In this document: piece after piece, positions 16,815 through 25,094 of the stretch
How positions within the stretch are numbered: position 1 is the stretch's first letter
How the letters are laid out: each line of letters starts with the position of its first letter
NCBI RefSeq assembly: GCF_900258035.1
Contig: NZ_OGTP01000011.1
Span: forward strand, 113,409-177,408
Direction of reading: 5' to 3'
Source of the DNA: Caballeronia novacaledonica
GTDB lineage: Bacteria > Pseudomonadota > Gammaproteobacteria > Burkholderiales > Burkholderiaceae
DNA length: 64,000 nt
Notes under the pieces: model-generated
Told to the model about the DNA's origin: nothing
What the model saw: the letters and a program-made list of their open reading frames with translations, nothing else
Databases searched by the model: none
Position numbers and translations under genes: made by a program

Positions 16815-18043
16815 CCCGTAAACCCTCACCGCTCACCAATCCAATTCATCTCATATATGCAAGCCCCACGCGGGTAAACGCAATACAGCATTTTCGACGC
16901 CTCTCTGCAAAGCCTCGACAGGGGTCCCGAAAACACTCACCTGAAAATTTTTAGGTGCTTTCCCGACTGTGGTACGTGTGACACAGACGGCGCTGCGCAG
17001 GTTTGTTGCACATAACTCGCGGCGGTTGAGGTGCATTTCCTGCGATAAAAGGTCTCACTCATAGATCGAGTCAGCGGTGTGTCCCGAATAGCCTCACCTT
17101 CGAAGAGCGCTTCCCCGCAGGGCGGGCCCGTCGTATCTAGATTCAGCGCACATCCTCTCCCGAAGGTTCTCACCTCAGCCGAGATTCGATACTCCGCCAT
17201 GGATCTTAAAGGTCCAGTTTTCTGCTCCCGCAAAGACTCACCTTTGAGCGCGGTCATCGAGAAAATGCGCAGATCCGGGCACTTATGTCACTTTCTTCAC
17301 AAAGATATGAACGCGTTGGGCTCCCGCAAATTCTCACCGGTCGATACACCATGAGATATGCAGACGCTGCGCATCACTCCCGGATCTCCTCACCATACCG
17401 TGCTTCGGAAGCGTCGGCATTGTTCTAGACTGTTGATTTTATTGACTTTTTTGCGATGACGCTCGAGATTTCCCTCGGTTTCGGTTTCGAATCAGCAAGC
17501 CGCATCCTGCATTTCCTCACCTTGCGAGCCGACACAGCAGGGCAATGAAGCGAGGGAGTCGCCCAATCCTCTCCTGGAAACACTCACCTTTGGCACTCAA
17601 AACTCAGAGAAATCGAGTCAACCGGCCAAATTTGAGGGACGGCGGCGACGATAGTTCTGTAGTCACTCCCGCAAACGCTCACCTTTCGCCATAACGGAGC
17701 AAAATTTGGACTCGAAAACGGCGGCACACCTGAAAAGACTCACCTTCTGCTCCACTTCTTCCCTGAAAGTGCTCACCTATAGGCATAAATTACCGATTCC
17801 ACGCCGTTTACCGTGCTTCGTCGGAACTCCTGCAAACTATCACCCCTTAACAACGAATCAACGCGACTCTGTCCCGAGCTATCGGGGTTGTCGCGGCTTG
17901 ATCCCCCGAATTCGCTCACCTTCACGTTTTCGTCCTTTCCCGAACCCGCTCACGTTCCTTCCCGCGAGTACTCACCGAGCATCCCGAAGCCCGCCACCGA
18001 TCGCTCCCGGAGAGTTTCACCATAGTTCCCGTATGCTCTCACC
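16815..18043 (+). other. Replication origin: 18 iterons CCYG-N6-CTCACC
   Basis: Eighteen 16-bp elements on the same strand start at 16815, 16926, 17083, 17159, 17227, 17323, 17379, 17506, 17573, 17668, 17729, 17762, 17829, 17905, 17939, 17961, 18006 and 18028. Consensus is CC(C/T)G, six free bases, CTCACC, often followed by TT. Variants end ATCACC (17829), CTCACG (17939) or TTCACC (18006). Spacings at the right end are 22, 33, 34 and 45 bp, close to whole helical turns. No gene fits this 1.7-kb stretch between rep and the kfrA-like gene. Confidence 0.92.
17421..17456. other. AT-rich stretch within the origin, candidate unwinding element
   Basis: TGTTGATTTTATTGACTTTT sits in one of the widest iteron gaps (between the elements at 17379 and 17506) and is clearly more AT-rich than its surroundings. 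Its location inside the iteron field makes it a candidate duplex-unwinding site. I see no convincing DnaA box beside it. Confidence 0.4.
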
Positions 18044-18052
18044 CGGCCACCC

Positions 18053-18079
18053 GCAAAGCCTTACTGCATAAGGCTTTGC
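18053..18079. repeat. Perfect 11-bp inverted repeat at the right edge of the iteron field
   Basis: GCAAAGCCTTA and TAAGGCTTTGC flank a 5-base loop. There is no T-run, so this is not a standard terminator. It is followed by two GTTAAC hexamers spaced 3 bp apart (18086-18100). It marks the end of the iterons and could be a boundary hairpin or a protein site. Confidence 0.6.
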
Positions 18080-18349
18080 CTTGGCGTTAACAGGGTTAAC
18101 AAGGGTTCAAGGGTGTTTACTTCTAATACTCTCAAAGACAACCGAGCCATTAGCGACCAGAGCACCATCCAAATCGCGTGAAACAACAGCAGAAAGTGTC
18201 GATCGGGCTAAAATCGTCGATAATTCAGGCAGTTGTAGGGACAATCTCAGGATGTTTCACAGAAAGCCCCACCGCGAGTAGGTTGAATTGGCTCAAACGC
18301 AGCAACCGATCCAGGAGCGAGGTCAACGTGTGTCAGTCGACGAAATTGG

Positions 18350-18373
18350 TAACGTTCAACACGTAAAGCGTTA
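18350..18373. promoter_or_regulatory. Possible operator upstream of kfrA-like gene
   Basis: TAACG and CGTTA form a 5-bp inverted repeat with a 14-bp spacer ending 33 bp before the kfrA-like ATG. KfrA proteins repress their own gene from an operator at this position. The arms are short, so the assignment is tentative. Confidence 0.3.
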
Positions 18374-18406
18374 TGATCGCGATGTTGAGAGCAGCCAACT
18401 AGCCCT

Positions 18407-19606
18407 ATGAATCAGCACACCCGCGACACACTGCGCCAAGAAATCGAAGCGATGCGAGCCGAAGGCGCCCGTCGCCAAGATCTCTCGCAACACGCGTGCA
18501 AGCGACTTTTTTTCGACCTCGGAATCCGACCTTCGGTCGCAACCGTCCGCGAACTCACCCAAACGGGCAGCGCGAGCGATATTCCCAAAGATATCGAAGC
18601 CTTCTGGGCCGGTTTGCGTTCGGCGCTGCGCGTGCGCATCGACGCCGGGGCGATGCCGGAGTCGCTCCAGCAACGCGCCGGCGAACTCCTAGCGGCGCTT
18701 TATGACGAGGCCCAAAAACTCGCGCTTTCGACCCTCGACGACGACAAAGCTCGTCTCGACGCCGCCGTCCAGGCCGCGCAGGCGCAGGTGCGCGACGCCA
18801 ACAGTCGGCGAGAGGCGATCGAGCAAGCTCATCAGCGAGCCGAGGCGCGCGCCGAGGCAAACGCCGCCCAAATCGCCGCTTTGGAAGCCGACCTGAAGGT
18901 ACTGCGAGATCAGAAATCCGGCGCTCAATCAGGCTTGCGCGAAGTCATCGCGCGTTGGGAAAAGGAAAACGAGACGCTGTCGGAGCGACTGCGGCGGGAA
19001 CAAGAGTCGTCCGGGCGTCTGCGCGACCGTGTCGATGAACTTCAGGGCGAACTTCGCCACAAAACGGAGCACTACGCGCAGCAGATCAAAGACGCGATCA
19101 AGGAAGCCGAGCGACGCGTTCACCCGATGCTGGTCGAGCTAGATTCCTTGCGCGGCATGGCCGCCACCCATCAGGCGGTCTCGCGCGAGGCGAGTCAGAA
19201 AGAATTCGATTTCATTCAACAACTTAGCGCCGCAAGGACGCGCGCCGACCGGCTCGAATCCCAAGTGCGGGCGCAGTCCGACGAAATCGATGCCCTTGTT
19301 CTCGAGCGCGACGCCCAGCGCGTCCAGTCCGGTGCCAGCGCCGAAGTCGGCGCGTTGATCGCGTCGCTGGTGACCGAGGGCCGTCTGAGCGCCACCGAAA
19401 TCGCCAGTTTGGGAACCCAAGTGGATGCGCATGTCGTCGCGCCCGCCGCCTGTCCGGCGTGCGAGACCGGCGAACCGGAACTTCAGCGCCACGAAGACGA
19501 ATACGAGCTCTCCTGCCCAAATTGCGAGCGGACATCGGGCGAGGCGTCATCCAAGATCGCGGCGGCCGACGGTTTCATCCGGTCGGCGCGCGTCAACGCA
19601 TCCTGA
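18407..19606 (+). CDS. KfrA-like DNA-binding coiled-coil protein with C-terminal zinc-binding motif
   Basis: 399 residues. The N-terminal DNA-binding region (about 1-80; TLRQEIEAMRAEGARRQDLSQ, then FFDLGIRPSVATVRELT, then FWAGLRSALRVRI) matches the KfrA_N type. A long Ala/Glu/Arg-rich coiled coil follows (about 90-310). The tail carries C349-x2-C352 and C370-x2-C373 (CPAC...CPNC), a probable zinc ribbon that KfrA proteins I know of do not have. KfrA is a plasmid repressor and nucleoid-like stability factor. Its place between the iterons and the recombinase-like gene suggests a role in organising or segregating the origin. Confidence 0.8.
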   Translation: MNQHTRDTLRQEIEAMRAEGARRQDLSQHACKRLFFDLGIRPSVATVRELTQTGSASDIPKDIEAFWAGLRSALRVRIDAGAMPESLQQRAGELLAALYDEAQKLALSTLDDDKARLDAAVQAAQAQVRDANSRREAIEQAHQRAEARAEANAAQIAALEADLKVLRDQKSGAQSGLREVIARWEKENETLSERLRREQESSGRLRDRVDELQGELRHKTEHYAQQIKDAIKEAERRVHPMLVELDSLRGMAATHQAVSREASQKEFDFIQQLSAARTRADRLESQVRAQSDEIDALVLERDAQRVQSGASAEVGALIASLVTEGRLSATEIASLGTQVDAHVVAPAACPACETGEPELQRHEDEYELSCPNCERTSGEASSKIAAADGFIRSARVNAS

Positions 19607-19613
19607 TCGCTCG

Positions 19614-20654
19614 TCAAAGGTGAGAGTTTTCGGGATCGTCGGCAAGTCCGGGCAAATCCGCGTCCGGAGTGCCATCGGCGCGCGCCTGAGCGATATCCCG
19701 CTCCCGTATTTGCTCACCCATCCATTCCTGCCACGCGCGAAGCAGCCGATGGACGGAGATCGTCTGCTGAAATCCGAGCCACTGACCGACGCGGTCAGGA
19801 TCCGTTCCGTTCTCGAAGTGTTCGGCTGCGTACGTGTTGCGCAACGTCTGCGGACTGGCCCGCGCGACGCGTGATTCGGCGATGCCCGACGCGGCCACGA
19901 CCGCGTCGATCGCGCGCAGCATCGTGGCTTTGTGCATGGAGCGCCCGGACGGCGCCGCCGGGAACAGCAAATCGCCCGCGAGCTCGGCCGTCTTGCGCTC
20001 GCTGATCCAGTTGTCGAGCAATTCGACGGCGAACGGCGCGAGCCGCGCCTGCCGGATCAGCAGCGGATTCGACGCATCGACGGTAATATACGGCGCGCCC
20101 GCCGCGTAGCACTCGACGGTCAACTGCGCCGCCTCGCCCGTCTTCACGCCTCCGCCCAGAAATACGGCGACCAGTGCCCGGTCGCGCCGCTCGCGCCAGC
20201 GCTGTCCGGCCGGCAGAGCGCCCATCGGTGAAAACAGGTGCGCGACGAGCAGCGTGCGCTCGTCGTGTGTGAGAAATCCGGTCGGCTCGTTGTCGCGCGC
20301 CTTGCGCCACGCGGCGTCGCCATCCTGGGCGATGAACCGGGCCGGGTTCGTCGCCGCCGATTCCACTTCGCGCACATGATCCAGCACGCGCTCGATCAGT
20401 CTCAGATAGCGCATGCGTTGCGGACGGCGGATGTCGAGTTGCGCCACGAATTGTTCGATGACTGGACGTTGCACCGTATGCAGCGTCGCGCGCTTCGCGG
20501 CCAGCCACTCCAGAAAGTTGCCCCACTGCGCGCGATACACATCGGCCGACGACGCCCGGAACGATTGTTGGGCGAGCCACGCATCGAATGCGGCATGAGG
20601 ATCGGCCTGCCAGTCGGCGCGCTGTTGATCGAAGAGATCGGAAGTGTTCGGCAT
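19614..20654 (-). CDS. Tyrosine-recombinase-fold protein with apparently decayed active site
   Basis: 346 residues. An N-terminal SAM-like core-binding domain (FDAWLAQQSFRASSADVYRAQWGNFLEWL) precedes a catalytic-domain fold (LLVAHLF, RDRALVAVFLGGGVKTGEAAQL, SPQTLRNTYAAEHFENGTDPDRVGQWLGF). The first catalytic Arg position (TGLR in XerC/D) reads GVKTGE, HxLRHT reads SPQTLRNT, the LGH histidine is LGF, and no clear nucleophilic Tyr follows. It is probably a DNA-binding rather than recombining protein. ATG at 20654 preferred over an upstream GTG. Two origin-type iterons lie in its 3' end. Confidence 0.72.
   Translation of the reverse strand: MPNTSDLFDQQRADWQADPHAAFDAWLAQQSFRASSADVYRAQWGNFLEWLAAKRATLHTVQRPVIEQFVAQLDIRRPQRMRYLRLIERVLDHVREVESAATNPARFIAQDGDAAWRKARDNEPTGFLTHDERTLLVAHLFSPMGALPAGQRWRERRDRALVAVFLGGGVKTGEAAQLTVECYAAGAPYITVDASNPLLIRQARLAPFAVELLDNWISERKTAELAGDLLFPAAPSGRSMHKATMLRAIDAVVAASGIAESRVARASPQTLRNTYAAEHFENGTDPDRVGQWLGFQQTISVHRLLRAWQEWMGEQIRERDIAQARADGTPDADLPGLADDPENSHL
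19619..19634 (-). repeat. Dispersed iteron, overlapping the 3' end of the recombinase-like gene
   Basis: On the minus strand this reads CCCGAAAACTCTCACC followed by TTT, an exact consensus match. It encodes the last few codons of the recombinase-like gene and lies about 1.6 kb past the last origin iteron, in the opposite orientation. Confidence 0.75.
19703..19718 (+). repeat. Dispersed iteron inside the recombinase-like gene
   Basis: CCCGTATTTGCTCACC matches the iteron consensus exactly, on the same strand as the origin copies. It starts 84 bp from the element at 19619 and faces it. Confidence 0.65.
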
Positions 20655-21055
20655 GGTGTCGATAGGCGCATTGCGCACTGTATTGCACTGCGCACAGGGT
20701 CGGGCTTCGAGCGCTGGACGTCAAGCGGAGGTGTTCGCCAAAGTGTCAATCACTGTCTTGCCGCGCGTGCGGTTCGGTGTTCAGGAGCAAAGTGAGTGAG
20801 CGATGGCCCGGTAATCCTGTCGGGAACGCCGCGCGTGAGCACACGTCGCGGGGCGCGCAAACCCTTCAGCGACGACACGATTCGCGAATCTGCCACGCTT
20901 GCAGTTGGGCAATCGCCCGCGCACACGCGAAGTGGCAAACGAAGACGAGGCGTTCCGATGCGGATACGTTGGCTGACCTTGGCCCTGAAGCTGCTCGATG
21001 CGGGGTGAGTTGAACCAGGGCACGCGAGCCTTGCCGCGTGCCGGACGGGTGCGCG
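20655..21055. other. Gene-free interval
   Basis: About 400 bp between the divergent upstream side of the recombinase-like gene and the 3' end of the LexA-box gene. Short frames here have no recognisable composition or start signals, and I see no repeat, hairpin or RNA gene. Confidence 0.5.
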
Positions 21056-21412
21056 CTAATGCGCGGCGATGACGGCCTGCGCTTGTCGCTGTCGCGCCGC
21101 GCGCTCGTAAGCGTCCACGGCGAAACCGAAAACGGCGGGCAAGGCGTCGGACGATGCGACGTCGACTACATCGTCAGTCTCGGGGAAATGGAAGTCATCG
21201 GGACGCGCGAACAGTTCGCGCAACGCGGCCTCGTGCCGTCCGGCAAAGCCAAGGTCCGCCACAGCCTCGGCCTCGATTGCGTGCAATAGCCGCCACGTCA
21301 ACGGCACGCCCTTGTCGATGTAACGTCCCGCGATCTGACGCGTGATCCGCTCCAAGTCACGCACCGCGCGGGCAAACTGTCTCCTGCTCAGGTTTTCGCC
21401 ATTCGAATCCAT
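21056..21412 (-). CDS. Hypothetical protein behind a LexA box (putative SOS-regulated gene)
   Basis: 118 residues, family not recognised. It is charged and largely helical (RRQFARAVRDLERITRQIAGRYI, LLHAIEAEAVADLGF, HEAALRELFARPDDF), with no signal peptide, cysteine cluster or membrane span. The ATG at 21412 is preceded by GGAGAAGGGGG. A near-consensus LexA operator lies 31 bp upstream with TATAAT overlapping its downstream edge, so the gene is predicted to be silent until DNA damage. It sits beside the chromid origin, so a link to replication stress is attractive, but this is inference. Confidence 0.7.
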   Translation of the reverse strand: MDSNGENLSRRQFARAVRDLERITRQIAGRYIDKGVPLTWRLLHAIEAEAVADLGFAGRHEAALRELFARPDDFHFPETDDVVDVASSDALPAVFGFAVDAYERAARQRQAQAVIAAH

Positions 21413-21443
21413 GATTCACCCCCTTCTCCAACTGGTCTTATTA

Positions 21444-21463
21444 TACTGTATAAACATACAGTA
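21444..21463. promoter_or_regulatory. LexA (SOS) box
   Basis: TACTGTATAAACATACAGTA is a full CTGT-N8-ACAG operator with 8-bp perfect arms, close to the enterobacterial consensus, which beta-proteobacterial LexA also recognises. On the minus strand it overlaps a TATAAT -10 element for the gene starting at 21412. The rightward csbD gene starts 217 bp away, so the left gene is the likely target. Confidence 0.88.
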
Positions 21464-21679
21464 CTTGTTGCAATGAAAATAGCGTCGCGCTACTCGACCC
21501 GGGTGTATGTGCGATTCCGCCTACGTGCGTTTCAGACATGCGCCGCTATGCGCGCCGGCGGACGAAGCGCATCGTTGAACCATGCTTAGGAAATCGCCTG
21601 AGCGGAACGGGAAAGCGCTACTGCGTTCGTTCGACGGCACTGCGCGGCCAACAGCGCTGCAAACCACGGGAGAACTGAG

Positions 21680-21868
21680 ATGAACAAGGATCAAGTCGAA
21701 GGCGTCGGCAAGCAGGTCAAGGGCAAGATCAACGAGGGTGTCGGAAAAATGACCGGCGACACGGCTCAGGAAGCCAAGGGCGATCTGCAACAAGCGGCGG
21801 GCAAGGTCCAGAAAGGTGTGGGCGATGCGCGCGAAGATCTGAAGGACACTGTAAAGAAGAATCCGTAA
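21680..21868 (+). CDS. CsbD-family stress protein
   Basis: 62 residues with the whole CsbD pattern: MNKDQVEGVGKQVKGKINEG at the start, then GKMTGDTAQEAKGDLQQAAGKVQKGVGDAREDLKD. These small, hydrophilic, disordered-to-helical proteins accumulate in general stress or stationary phase; their biochemical role is not settled. A good ribosome-binding site (GGGAGAACTGAG) precedes the ATG and a terminator hairpin lies 39 bp after the stop, so it is a single-gene unit. Confidence 0.88.
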   Translation: MNKDQVEGVGKQVKGKINEGVGKMTGDTAQEAKGDLQQAAGKVQKGVGDAREDLKDTVKKNP

Positions 21869-21906
21869 GGCGAGCACATCAGCGCCGCGAAGCCGGCGCG
21901 ACTTCG

Positions 21907-21937
21907 AGCGGGACGTGCGTGGAGTGCGTCCCGCTTT
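21907..21937 (+). terminator. Rho-independent terminator of csbD
   Basis: A 9-bp perfect stem AGCGGGACG/CGTCCCGCT with an 11-base loop is followed by TTTCT. The T-run is short but the position fits csbD. Confidence 0.65.
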
Positions 21938-21954
21938 CTATTGCCGCCGCGCGA

Positions 21955-21970
21955 CTTTACGCGCATAAAG
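21955..21970. promoter_or_regulatory. parS site
   Basis: CTTTACGCGCATAAAG is one base off the perfect palindrome. It lies in the gap between csbD and the convergent XRE-cupin gene, on the far side of the origin from parAB. Confidence 0.8.
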
Positions 21971-21990
21971 TTCCCGGGCGGTGCGGCCTC

Positions 21991-22593
21991 TCAGCCGTGA
22001 ATGACGACCAAAAGTGCCTTTGCGTCCGAGCGTCCCACGTTACGGATCGCGTGTGCTTCGTCTGCTGCGTAACGCGCGGTTTCCCCCGTTTTCAGCCGAC
22101 GCGTCGCACCTGACGCGTTAACTTCGATCGATCCGTTCAGCACCGTGAGATGCTCGCGCGTTCCCGGCTCGTGAGCATTCGACGTGAGCGCCGCGCCCGA
22201 TTGCAATGTGAGTTCGTACCATTCGAACTTGCCGGCGAGTTCTATCGGTCCCCAGACACGTAACTGGTAGCCGCCGTTATCGCCGGACAATGTCGGTATT
22301 TCGTGCGGCCCGGCAACGCGGATCGCTTCGACGGGCCTTTGCTGCGCGAACAATTGATCGAGGCTGATGCCGAGCGCGTTGGTCAGTCGCCAGGCGACCG
22401 CAATCGTGGGATTGGCCTTGTCGCGCTCTATTTCCGAAAGCATCGATTTCGATACACCCGCCGCCCGCGATAAATCGTCGAGCGTCAGCTTTCGTTCATT
22501 GCGCAGGCGTTGAATGATCTCTCCGACGCGCGGCGGCGTTGCACCTGCCGCCGCCGAATCGCCTGCTTTTCCATCTGCACTCGTGCTTGCCAT
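21991..22593 (-). CDS. XRE-family regulator with C-terminal cupin sensor domain
   Basis: 200 residues. The HTH_3 domain (about 25-80) reads [50 protein letters not shown] RmlC-type cupin follows (about 120-195; [35 protein letters not shown]). Such regulators sense small ligands, often amino acids or amines, and control adjacent metabolic genes. Divergence from kbl-tdh across tandem operators suggests it controls threonine/glycine catabolism. ATG at 22593 is used; an upstream frame extension would run through the operators. Confidence 0.85.
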   Translation of the reverse strand: MASTSADGKAGDSAAAGATPPRVGEIIQRLRNERKLTLDDLSRAAGVSKSMLSEIERDKANPTIAVAWRLTNALGISLDQLFAQQRPVEAIRVAGPHEIPTLSGDNGGYQLRVWGPIELAGKFEWYELTLQSGAALTSNAHEPGTREHLTVLNGSIEVNASGATRRLKTGETARYAADEAHAIRNVGRSDAKALLVVIHG

Positions 22594-22616
22594 GAATCGA
22601 CCAATCCCGTAGAGTG

Positions 22617-22650
22617 TTCGGTATATCGGAAAAACGTTCGAAATATCGAA
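22617..22650. promoter_or_regulatory. Tandem operators between XRE-cupin regulator and kbl
   Basis: TTCGGTATATCGGA (22617-22630) and TTCGAAATATCGAA (22637-22650) are two related near-palindromes exactly 20 bp apart start to start, about two helical turns. They lie in the 153-bp divergent promoter region, a natural binding platform for two XRE-cupin dimers. Confidence 0.65.
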
Positions 22651-22746
22651 CATGTCCGATGTGGTGAATGCACTATAACAGGGACAAGGGCCGCCCGCGC
22701 GCACTGTGCGGGCCGGGCGCTACGATCAGCCAAAACAAGGATAGCG

Positions 22747-23949
22747 ATGAAAGACCGATACCTCTCCCATTTGCGTTCGACGCTGGACGAGATCCGCGCC
22801 GCGGGCTTCTACAAAACGGAGCGTGTTATCGCGAGCCCGCAGTCATCGGATATCCGGCTCGCGAACGGAACCGGCGTACTGAACTTCTGCGCGAACAATT
22901 ACCTCGGTCTTGCCGACGATCGCCGTCTCGTCGAAGCTGCAAAGGCCGGACTCGACGCCGATGGCTTCGGCATGGCGTCCGTGCGGTTCATCTGCGGCAC
23001 GCAGACCGTGCACAAGGAACTCGAACATGCGGTCGCGCAATTCCTCGGCACCGACGACGCGATTCTCTATTCGAGTTGCTTCGACGCGAACGGCGGCCTT
23101 TTCGAGACGCTGTTGACCGAGGAAGACGCCATCATCAGCGACGAGTTGAATCACGCGAGCATCATCGACGGCGTGCGGCTTTCGAAGTCGAAGCGCTTGC
23201 GTTACAAGAACAACGACCTCGCGGATCTCGAGGCGCGCCTTCAGGAAGCCGACGCGGCCGGCGCGCGCTTCAAACTGATCGCGACCGATGGCGTCTTCTC
23301 GATGGACGGCATCATCGCGAACCTTGCCGGCATTTGCGATCTCGCCGACCGTTACGGCGCGCTCGTCATGGTCGACGATTCGCACGCAGTGGGTTTCATC
23401 GGGGAAAACGGGCGGGGCACGCCGGAGCACTGCGGCGTGCTGGACCGTGTGGACATCATCACCGGAACGCTCGGAAAGGCGCTCGGCGGCGCGTCGGGCG
23501 GATATGTCGCCGCGCACAAGGAAGTCATCGATCTGCTGCGTCAGCGCAGTCGGCCGTATTTGTTCTCTAATACTTTGGCGCCGAGTATCGCGGCGGCATC
23601 GCTGAAAGTGCTCGAATTACTCGACAGCGACGAGGGCGCTGCTCTGCGCCGTCGCGTCCGCGAAAACGGCGCGCACTTCCGCCACGCGATGTCCTCGCTG
23701 GGCTTCGATCTGGTTCCCGGCGAACATCCGATCATTCCGGTCATGCTCGGCGATGCGCAACTCGCCTCGAAGATGACCGATGCATTGCTCGAAGAAGGCG
23801 TCTATGTCATTGGCTTCTCCTATCCCGTCGTACCCAAGGGACGCGCACGCATTCGTACGCAGATGAGTGCGGCGCATACGCCGGAACAGATCGATCGCGC
23901 AGTCGATGCGTTCGCGCGCGTCGGCCGATCGCTCGGCGTCATCGGCTGA
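22747..23949 (+). CDS. kbl: 2-amino-3-ketobutyrate CoA ligase (glycine C-acetyltransferase)
   Basis: 400 residues, PLP-dependent alpha-oxoamine synthase. Visible marks are [67 protein letters not shown] (Asp and His contacting PLP) and the Schiff-base Lys in [13 protein letters not shown]. It converts 2-amino-3-oxobutyrate and CoA to glycine and acetyl-CoA, the second step of threonine breakdown. ATG at 22747 follows AAAACAAGGATAGCG. tdh follows after 100 bp with a parS site in the gap. Confidence 0.95.
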   Translation: MKDRYLSHLRSTLDEIRAAGFYKTERVIASPQSSDIRLANGTGVLNFCANNYLGLADDRRLVEAAKAGLDADGFGMASVRFICGTQTVHKELEHAVAQFLGTDDAILYSSCFDANGGLFETLLTEEDAIISDELNHASIIDGVRLSKSKRLRYKNNDLADLEARLQEADAAGARFKLIATDGVFSMDGIIANLAGICDLADRYGALVMVDDSHAVGFIGENGRGTPEHCGVLDRVDIITGTLGKALGGASGGYVAAHKEVIDLLRQRSRPYLFSNTLAPSIAAASLKVLELLDSDEGAALRRRVRENGAHFRHAMSSLGFDLVPGEHPIIPVMLGDAQLASKMTDALLEEGVYVIGFSYPVVPKGRARIRTQMSAAHTPEQIDRAVDAFARVGRSLGVIG

Positions 23950-23962
23950 GCAAGCCGCGGAC

Positions 23963-23978
23963 CTTTATGCGCATAAAG
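23963..23978. promoter_or_regulatory. parS site between kbl and tdh
   Basis: Perfect palindrome CTTTATGCGCATAAAG in the 100-bp spacer of what is otherwise a two-gene operon. It is the rightmost of the six sites seen. Confidence 0.88.
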
Positions 23979-24049
23979 CACGAGGCACGGGTCACGAGTC
24001 CGCAGCCTTCGAAGCAGAACCAGAAGACCAACCGTCAGGATCAAACGTA

Positions 24050-25081
24050 ATGAAAGCCCTCGCCAAACTCGAACGCGCACCCGGCCTCACCTTGACGCGC
24101 GTGAAGCGGCCCGAAGTCGGCCACAACGACGTTCTCATCCGCATCCGCAAGACAGCGATTTGCGGCACCGACATCCACATCTGGAAATGGGACGACTGGG
24201 CGCAGAAGACGATTCCTGTGCCGATGCATGTCGGTCACGAGTATGTCGGCGAAATCGTGGAAATGGGTCAGGAAGTACGCGGATTCGCCATCGGCGATCG
24301 CGTGTCTGGCGAAGGCCATATCACCTGCGGTTTCTGTCGCAACTGTCGCGCGGGCCGTCGCCATCTGTGCCGCAATACAGTCGGCGTCGGGGTGAATCGC
24401 GAAGGCGCCTTTGCGGAATTTCTCGTGATTCCCGCGTTCAACGCATTCAAGATTCCGCCCGATATCTCCGACGACCTCGCCGCCATCTTCGATCCGTTCG
24501 GCAATGCGACGCACACGGCACTTTCTTTCAATCTCGTCGGTGAAGACGTGCTGATCACCGGCGCCGGGCCGATTGGCGTGATGGCCGCCGCGATCGCGCG
24601 GCATGTCGGCGCACGCAACGTCGTCATCACCGATGTCAACGACTATCGCCTCGAACTTGCACGCAAGATGGGCGCGACGCGCGCGGTCAATGTGGCGAAC
24701 GAAGACTTGCGCGACGTGATGAGCGAACTCGGCATGACCGAGGGCTTCGACGTCGGTCTGGAAATGTCCGGCGTGCCGAGCGCATTCACGGCAATGCTCG
24801 AATCGATGAATCACGGTGGCAAGATCGCACTGCTCGGCATTCCGCCGGCGCAGACCGCGATCGACTGGAATCAAGTGATCTTCAAGGGCCTCGAAATCAA
24901 GGGCATTTACGGACGGGAGATGTTCGAGACCTGGTACAAGATGGTCGCGATGCTGCAAAGCGGTCTCGACTTGTCGCCGATCCTCACGCACACCTTTCCT
25001 GTCGACGACTATCAGCAGGCGTTCGACACGATGCTCTCCGGCAACAGCGGCAAAGTCGTGCTGGATTGGACTACGGCGTGA
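24050..25081 (+). CDS. tdh: L-threonine 3-dehydrogenase
   Basis: 343 residues, zinc medium-chain dehydrogenase. Catalytic zinc ligands lie in [19 protein letters not shown] and [14 protein letters not shown]. The structural zinc loop is [17 protein letters not shown], and the Rossmann motif is [12 protein letters not shown] with NAD-binding [17 protein letters not shown]. It oxidises threonine to 2-amino-3-oxobutyrate, which Kbl then cleaves. Length and motifs fit full-length Tdh. The ribosome-binding site is GTCAGGATC. Confidence 0.95.
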   Translation: MKALAKLERAPGLTLTRVKRPEVGHNDVLIRIRKTAICGTDIHIWKWDDWAQKTIPVPMHVGHEYVGEIVEMGQEVRGFAIGDRVSGEGHITCGFCRNCRAGRRHLCRNTVGVGVNREGAFAEFLVIPAFNAFKIPPDISDDLAAIFDPFGNATHTALSFNLVGEDVLITGAGPIGVMAAAIARHVGARNVVITDVNDYRLELARKMGATRAVNVANEDLRDVMSELGMTEGFDVGLEMSGVPSAFTAMLESMNHGGKIALLGIPPAQTAIDWNQVIFKGLEIKGIYGREMFETWYKMVAMLQSGLDLSPILTHTFPVDDYQQAFDTMLSGNSGKVVLDWTTA

Positions 25082-25094
25082 AATACGCTGCTCG

